Of a stretch of DNA of 64,000 nt, positions 52,401 to 61,400 are shown one piece after another. The stretch lies in the NCBI GenBank assembly GCA_036244855.1, contig BQKZ01000582.1:27274-91273 (forward strand), in the 5' to 3' direction. How positions within the stretch are numbered: the first letter of the stretch is position 1; each line of letters starts with the position of its first letter. The position numbers and the translations under genes were made by a program. This DNA is from Temnopleurus reevesii. Lineage: Eukaryota > Echinodermata > Echinoidea > Temnopleuroida > Temnopleuridae. The notes beneath the pieces were generated by a model that saw nothing but the letters and a program-made list of their open reading frames with translations, was not told the origin of the DNA and searched no databases.

Positions 52401-55400
52401 CACACTGTCATCACGACTGTAGTTACTTGTTTTTGTCACTGGACCCTTGATGTGTGTGTATAAATTTGTGGAGTGAGGTGAATTTTGTTACCTTTTACTC
52501 CTGCCAGTTTTTCTGTGTGAAATTGATTACTCGTAATTTATATCTTCTGATTTTTCTGCAAAATTCTATTTTAACCCATCTTTCTTATTTGTTATTTTTT
52601 TTTTACTAGGTAACCGTTGTGAAATTGATCGCGATGAATGCCAATTCTCGCCATGCCGAAACGGCGGCGAATGTCACAACCTGGAGGGGTCGTTCGAATG
52701 TAGTTGTATGGCAGGCTTCGAGGGAACACTGTGTGACATCAACATCAATGAATGCGCTTCTGGTAAGTGGAAATATTGAGCTAAAAAATGCAGAAAACAA
52801 GTCAGACTTACATGCACTATGCACAATTAAGCTTATACAGAGATGCCAATCATTTTGTAATATGCATGAGATGCATTCTCATGTTGATTAAAAAAGGCTC
52901 TTGTCACATGTTAATGGCTGGGAGATTGTGTATTGTTGCCATGTTTCCTGTTATTTTGTCTAGCTGTTTCATTATTCACATTTTGATTTTGCCTTGTGCA
53001 TATTCAGAAACTGTTAGCATCTCTGCAGTTATAAGAAATCTCTTCAAGTGAAGAATAATAAGCATGTTAGCATCAGCCCCTGATATTCTTTTATCGTTAT
53101 GTTCTATTAGGCAGAGTTCTCATTTGGTACATGCATATTATTGACTATGATATTGCATAAAATGTTTAATAAAGCCATGAGGTTGAATATTCATGTTGTT
53201 GCTTCGTCAATAAGTTTCCTCCCGTAGGTCCATGTGTACAATTTCAGAGTGGGAAATAGATTGAGCCACATGGTTTGTGATCGACCGTTTAATTCACATT
53301 AGTAATGAGAATGTATTCTTTATTCAGAGTAGCCACTTCAGTTTATTATCTGTTGTATCCATGGGCCCTGAATGATGTAACGTTATTACATTATAGATAT
53401 TCTCTCCCTAAACTCTCACCAATTCTTTGTACATTCTCCAGACATCCTCTTATGTTCTCGACCCATCCATCTCATGTTCTCCTCCATTCCTCCTTTATTC
53501 CTCCTTACATAAATAGGGCCGTGTACAAACGGCGGGACTTGCACGGACGGCATCGCCAGCTACAGCTGCTCGTGCCAACGAGGGTTCTCGGGCGACAACT
53601 GCGAGCATGACGTCGACGAGTGCCTCAGCGCACCCTGTCTGAACGATGCAACTTGTAACGAGTACGTGGACAGCTATACATGCTCCTGTCAGTCCGGCTT
53701 CAGTGGCATGCATTGTGAGATCAACGATCAGGATTGCACAGAGAGGTAAGAAAGCGTAGAGTGCAAAATTACTCTTGATTCGGGGGTATCGAAATCTATG
53801 GAAATGTGTAACTATTTGAAGTTAAAAAATGCTCATACAGGGGATCTTGCAGGGACAGAGTTAATATCAAAGAATTACAACTGCAACTGGATGCGCGGGA
53901 GTCAAACTGCTATATACAGTGCATCAATTGTGATTTCAAACAAATTAACTTCAATTCATTGATGTGCATTATTGATATGTCTGACGTGTAGCTCTTGTCT
54001 GTACGGCGGTACTTCCAACAAATGCAATTCTGATCAAATGAAAGCTAAACTAATCTAAATCATTATCTATGACTGTTTCAGCTCTTGCCTGTATGGAGGT
54101 ACTTGCCTGGATGGTGTTAACACTTACACCTGTGAATGTGCTCCTGGATACACCGGATCAAACTGCCAGATCCAGATCAACGAATGCGATTCTGATCCAT
54201 GTGAGAACGGAGCTACGTGCCAGGATCGCTTTGGATCCTACTCCTGCCACTGTGCTGTTGGTTTCACAGGAATCAACTGTGAGGTAAGAAAGATGATAAT
54301 CATGTTACTACTATAATTATGACTTTTACAACAGTCAAGCATGTTTATAATGACAACATAATGAAAGCAGAAGTCCAATGGCCCTAAATAATAAACAATA
54401 GCAAGACCCCAAAATGGAGAGCTGTATTGATGAAACAGATGACGAATAGAGTCATTAGTTGCTGGGCTGTTTCTATTTTGAACATGATAGTTTTCTAATG
54501 CATGTTCACTCTTAATCCGAATTCAAAAGTTTTTTAATTTTGTGGTTTTTTACAATTTGATTGAGCACCAAAAAATTTCTATGATTTTCAAATATGGATT
54601 GCGAATAATTCTAAATCCATATTAAATATTTCTTTTTTTGCAGCACGTTGTTGATTGGTGTAGTCCACAGAACAACCCCTGCTATAATGGAGCTACCTGT
54701 GTGTTGCGTGGACACCAATACGAATGCCAGTGTGCGCCAAACTGGATTGGAATACTGTGTGACGTACCCAAAGTTTCCTGTGATATCGCTGCTTCTAGCA
54801 AGAGTAAGTGCAAGTTTGGATCATTTATTTTACAAGTTAATCTTGACATTTTAGTGGTTTAGGCTAGAGTCTCCAGATTAAGAATATGGAAAACTGTTGG
54901 AAGAAATATCAAAGTAGAATTAACCAAAATCTTATAGGCGTTACACTTTGAACACATTTGAGAGGATGCTGCTCAAATACCAATTGAACGCAATCCATGC
55001 TCATCTTTTTAAATCCGTATTTTGTGCGCCACTCAAAATTACAGCTTGCAATTGATTTACAATTGATCACCATTTTGTAACAGTACCTCAAGCATTTCAG
55101 CTTTTGTGGTAATATATGTCCGGAAATTTTCGTGATGGTTTTATTTTTGCCAATTTCACAGCCTTGGCTTTGCAAAAAGTTTTACTCTGTATGATGCACA
55201 GTGTACAAACACTGTCAAAAACGTGAAAATAACCAATGACCAATGTGTCAAATCGATTTGAAGTGCCAAATATATATGGAAGTATAAATAAAGAATTCAG
55301 TACTATTTGTAGTGGTTCTAAAATGGCAATATCCGTTTTCTCTTTCAGATGTATCAAGAAATGAGCTTTGTTTGAATGGAGGGACTTGCATAGATGGAAG

Positions 55401-58400
55401 CACAAGCAGTCATTCCTGTCTCTGCCAAGATGGCTACACAGGATCATACTGCGAGCTCAACATTGATGAATGTGCGACTGCACCCTGCCAGAATGGTAAG
55501 TCTTGACTACCCGATATGTGTAATTGTATTGATTTTGTGTGGGGATTACTGATACACACGCACTAGCCCTTTGCTCTTTTTTTTAATCGCCATTTGTTTT
55601 GTCCCAGGGTCTGTTAGATGTTGCAGGTTGAAATTTAAATTTGGATATTATTTTGATATTATAATAAGGAAAATTTAAATGCAGAATATGATCGGGGATA
55701 GCTGAGTGCCTTTATGGTTAGAAATGATAGCAGACCACATGCATGTGCTATATGATGTAAAATGAATATTTCATAAAGCAAAGGAAGCTATTGAAATTAT
55801 ATAGAAGCTTTTAGAGAATGAGATGAATTCAGCAGAGCTTCCCTTCCAAGTAGTAGGACTTTTCAAAGTGGCTGTAGGATAACATACAGTGTAATAGATC
55901 CTTGAGATGCAGTGGTGGTAAGTGTATTGAAGGTAAAGATAGAAAATGTTCCCTGAAAATTAGATTTCTATGGTGAAATTATAGGATTTCTAGATGTGTC
56001 GGGTTGGTTGGCGGCTATGAGATAGAAATAAAAAGTATCAGCAAAGAGAGCTGTTTACACTCAATTCTTTTTTCTTTATCCCAGGTGGTACATGTACCGA
56101 TGGTGTGAACAGCTACACCTGCTCCTGTGTGCCTGGCTTCGATGGGCGGCAGTGTGAACGTAACATAGATGAGTGCTACTCCTTCCCTTGTCATCATGGA
56201 GGACAGTGTCACGATATGATCAACGGATACACGTGCTCCTGCCCTGCTGGAACACAAGGTAATGAAAATAGAGTATTTGCAATATAATAATACATACACC
56301 TATACATAAACCTGTACATATATGTATCCACATGTCAATATATATGCCTACACACATACCTATACCTATGCCTACAGATATACCTATAGATTTGCCCACA
56401 CACATACCCATACATATGCCTACACACATCTATACCTAAACCGACACACATACTTATACATGTGCCCACACACACACACCTATACATATACATTTACCAA
56501 CATATAGCTGTAATAATGAACAGATTTTATGTAACGCTTATCAACTCTTCATGAGAATTCCTTAAACGTTCTACAATTGCAGTATTATATAACCATACCC
56601 ATACCCACAACCATACATACACATATCTACACTTATACAAACACCTCCAACTAAATATATAACCATTTCATAACGGTACAGTAGAGTGGTACTCCTTCCT
56701 TGCTATCATAGAGTACAATGTGTAGGCATGATCAACTCATACACATGCTCTTGCCCTGCTGGAACACAAGATAATTATAGCACTACACAAAAGAATAGAT
56801 ATGCCTATAGCTATACCCATCCCTATATCCATATTATCACCCATACATCTCTTGAATAACCACAATATCTTTTGATTGTCCTAAAGGCACTGACTGCTCC
56901 ATCAATCTGGACGAATGCTACGAGGGAGCGTGCTACCACAATGGAATCTGTGTGGATCAAGTCGGCACCTACACCTGCAACTGCCCTCTAGGGTTCGTCG
57001 GTCAGCACTGCGAGGGGGATGTCAACGAGTGTTTGTCGAACCCCTGCCATCCAATTGGAAGCCAGGACTGTGTGCAGCTCATCAACAACTACCAGTGTGT
57101 CTGTAAACCTGGTTATACAGGTGAGGTTATACAGCCATCTGTTTGTAGTGATCATATATTTCATTTTCCCCTCCATGAAACTGTTCATGTCTGTAGAGAT
57201 TGTCAGTGTATATTAGCTCGTTGTTTTATGATGGCCAACAGAGTTCGGTCATTTATGATTTTTTTTAGTCTATGAAAACTTTTCTTTTGCAAGAAAAACA
57301 TTGTATTCAATCATGATAAATTTCCACATAAAAACTTTCCTCTATGTCAGATAATGCTATACTTCAAAGTATCAGTGTCAGAAGCCTACACTTATACCAT
57401 TTTTCAATTCCTCATACATTTTAATGGCTCCGCCACCATAAGGTTTTGCTGGAGGCATTTCAATTGTCATCCAAATGCTGATGATTTTTCCTCTATTTAT
57501 GTGTTAGTTTTATTTTATTTCATTTTTAACTTTTTTCACATGTTTTCTTGTTTTACAGGTCAAAATTGTGAAGAGGAGATTCCGAATTGCCAAGACGATC
57601 CATGTCAGAATGGTGGGGTTTGTGCACCAAGCAATGGTGAATATTTCTGCAATTGCCCAACAGTAAGTTAACTTTTTGAAAGTCAAAGTAGTTTTCTCAT
57701 GATTTTGTGGGGGGTTTCTTTTTGGCTTTTCATTCTTTCCCTTTTAATTGATCTGTCTCTCACCTTCCCTAAGTCTCTCTCTTTTCTTATGTTGTTAAGT
57801 TTATACCATTCTTGCTATATGATTTATAAGCATGGAATGGCTGATAATTTTCAACAGATTCTGTGATGCAAGTTCACATATGCGCTTAATAGTATTCTCC
57901 ATTTATTCATGTTTTTTATGAGTCTGTTATATACTTGTGTCTTCGTTCACATTTTCATGTGTACTCGAGAAAATGTCTTGTACAGATCATAAAGTAAATT
58001 GTTTTGAGTTACTTTTTGTGTGCGCATAGAATGTCTGCTGAAAGATTTATGCATAATGTATGTCATGAATTATCAAATTGGTAATGCTGTTACTCATCAT
58101 CATTTTCTTTTTGCAGTATTACACTGGAGCTCAATGCGAGACCAGACTCACACCATGCGGCATCCTCCCCTGTCAGAACGAAGGGACTTGTGTGGAGTCA
58201 GACCCTGACACCAATGGTTACACCTGCATCTGCCCATCAGGCGTCACCGGTCAAAACTGCGAGATTGACGCCAACGAGTGCGCCTCGTCGCCGTGCGTGA
58301 ACGGCGGAACGTGCCTCGATGAGTACGGTCAATATCGATGCGACTGCCCGGCGACGTGGAACGGCCGCGAGTGCCAGCTTTTCGATCCGACGTTTGCTGG

Positions 58401-61400
58401 CGGTATTGGGATGAATCCAGAGTTGCCGGTTACGGATTCGCCTCCGACAACGCCGCAGGTCGTTTTGCCAACCGCCACTGAGCCATTGAGGTGCTCCACG
58501 GAATGCCTCATGAGACAAGGGAACTCCATTTGTGATGTGAGTTTTTGTTTTTTATTTTCCTTTCTGCCCATGGTTGAATGATAAAGTAGAAGTGATAGTG
58601 GTGATGATGATGATGATGATGATACTGATAGTGACGGTGACTGTTACCATGATGATGATGTTAATGGTGATGGTGTTAAATGTGTTTATGGTGGTCATGG
58701 GAACAATGGTAATGATGCTGTCTTTGGTGATGATGAAAAGGGTGGCAATGATTACAATATAAATATTGATGAGAACCCATCATATGCAGAAAAACGTACC
58801 TTCATTTTGATTCCACAATTTTCAAGAGAGTATCGCTTAAATCTTTTAAAATGAAGAATGATAAAAATGTTCAACCGATAGGTAAAATAAAACTGATGCC
58901 TTTGATTATCATTTTTATAAATAATAACTCTAACTTTTTCATATTCCCTAGCAGGAGCACTGCAACACTCACATATGTGGATGGGATGGCAAAGACTGTT
59001 CTCTCAACCTAGACCCATGGGAGAACTGCACCGCAGTCAACACTCTTTGCTGGAATCATTTCGGTGATGGTAACTGTGACAGGGAGTGCAACAACCAAGG
59101 GTGTCTCTTTGACGGCTTTGACTGCCAGGATCAGCAACCTGAGGAGTGCTTGTAAGTATATGTGATAGTGTGGCTCCAGTGTGAGTGCTGTATTGTGTTC
59201 TGAGTATGTTCCATGTGGTTGTTCAGTGGTTGCAGTTCAAATCCCACTGCTGCCACTAAATTAGCAACAAATAGATAAAGATAGGTCAAAAATCTTCTCA
59301 ATCCTCCAATGTGAGATTTGAATTTTGTTTGGAGTAATTTCTGTCAGGTAGTTTAGTGGTTGTAGTTCAAATCCCACCGCTGCCACCCAATTAGCAATTG
59401 ATAAAGATGGGACATTGATAATTATAAAGATATAGGACATCCAGATTTCCCTCAGATATGAGAAAACACTAAATTACATATTCTTTTTGCACCAGCATAT
59501 CCTTCTGAATAAGATTCATGCATGTCTCATTTTTACCCTTCTGTACATCCTCCCACAGGGATGATGCCTTTTGCTTGGAGCGTTACGGGAACGGGTTCTG
59601 CGACGAGCCATGCAACAACATCGGCTGCCTCTACGACGGACTGGACTGCGAGGAGAGCCCCGAGTTCGCCCACGGAGTCCTCATCGTCTACGTCATGATC
59701 CCCTACGAGGAGATGATCACCGTCAACCGCTCCCAGACCTTCCTCCAGGACATGAGCATCGTGCTCAACACTGTTGTCCTCTTCGCGCCAACCGCCGAAA
59801 ACCAGAATAAGATCGAGCCATGGGAGAACGATCCCAGAGCGGTGCAATTTCCTGCCAAGCGTGATGTCCTCGCTGTGGACCGGAATGGAAGACTTAGTAT
59901 TCAGAAGAGACAGGTTACCTCAAGTGAAGATGATGGGTAAGTGCATATTCTTCTATTACATCATGATTATTCATGTACATTATGTAATCATAATAAGAAG
60001 ATGGACACCAGGTAGATATCTGTTTTACCAAAATTGTTATAATATGGCTGTTACTAAAGTTGAAGAATTTGCATCTAATCATATCATGATCACAAAGGAT
60101 GTAGTTACAATTTCAGCATCATAGATTTTACAGACCTATTTTGAGGGTTTGTGGGACTGTTGCATAAAGGCACAGAATAATCTGTCATGTCATTCTCAGC
60201 TTATGAATTTGTAAACATCTGCAGTGGTTTTCTCATACAACAATCAAACTTTCGCGCCATTTAAGGACATCAATTACATAACCATCACATGACTTCAAGT
60301 TCATGTTATTCGATGTATGATTTTGAAGAAATAACACTGTTTCAAACTTTTCTCCCTATTTATAAACCCATAACAGGTCCAAAGCCTTCCTACTCCTGGA
60401 GAATTCAAAGTGTCATGAGGAAAGGCCTGGCAGCTGCTTTGACAAGGCATCTGACGCAGCAGCGTTCCTCGCAGCGTTGGTCAAGGAACAACTCCTTCCT
60501 ATCAGTCTACCAATCGCTGGGGTTGGAAGTGAAAGTAAGATGATAATAATGATAATATACAGCATTTAAACATGCCATCTCTCTAGTCACCTATTCAGAG
60601 GCGCGAGGAAACTTATAATTACCCGGCCATGGCATAGCTGCCAAGTTGGCGCTTTTGCATTTAAAGGAATAAATTCCTGCTGGTACCCTTTCACCTCACC
60701 TGGGTTGAGTGCAGCACAATATGGATAAATGTCTTGCAGAAGGAAACGGATGACATGGGTGAGATTCGAACCTACGACCCTCGGATTGAAAGGCGAGAGT
60801 CAGCACCACTACACCACAACACTTGTTAAGATGATTGAATTTTACTTTTCTTGTCAGACAATTCTCTGATTTTTTTAAACAAAATCTTTTCATCAATAAA
60901 ATACAATGAGTCATATTGAGCATCAAAATTTGTATACATCAAGTTGTGAAATTAACCGTCGATAATTATAAGTTTAGGAATATAAAGCTGACTTGTATAT
61001 GTGGTCTGCCTTTTAATTGAACCACTGACAATTTTTAAATTTGTCCGATGTGGTAGTAAATGTACAATCATGCAAGCCTCGCATCTGCATCTCTTGTTAT
61101 GATGCTTGTTTTTAGATTTTGTCGTCAATTCTGCTAGAATAACAATAAATTGCCTCAGGATGTGAGAAATTTCTACCATTTACAATTATTTCTCTTTTTT
61201 CCAGCTGATTCTACGCCAGTTACACCAAGCATTAACGTCCTTATAGCCATTGGCATCATCGGTGCGTTTGTTCTGGCTGCCCTGTGTGTGATTGGAAGAA
61301 AGCGTCTGCGGACCAACGGGACATGGTTTCCGAGCAACTTTCAGATTTCTTCAAAGAAGTCTGAAACACAGAAAGTTCCAAGGTATGAGAAATGTTTTTT

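Noticed and set aside
56220..56507. Open frames rich in Met/Gly/Ile/Val (minus) and His/Thr/Tyr (plus)
   Set aside because: Produced by the CATACC minisatellite in intron 18.
58574..58762. Met/Val-rich open frame
   Set aside because: Produced by the GAT microsatellite in intron 21.
60760..60826. Functional tRNA gene on the minus strand
   Set aside because: Boxes A and B are good, but the 3' half runs into a non-tRNA body and a simple-repeat tail without a clean acceptor stem and T-run terminator, so a SINE fits better.
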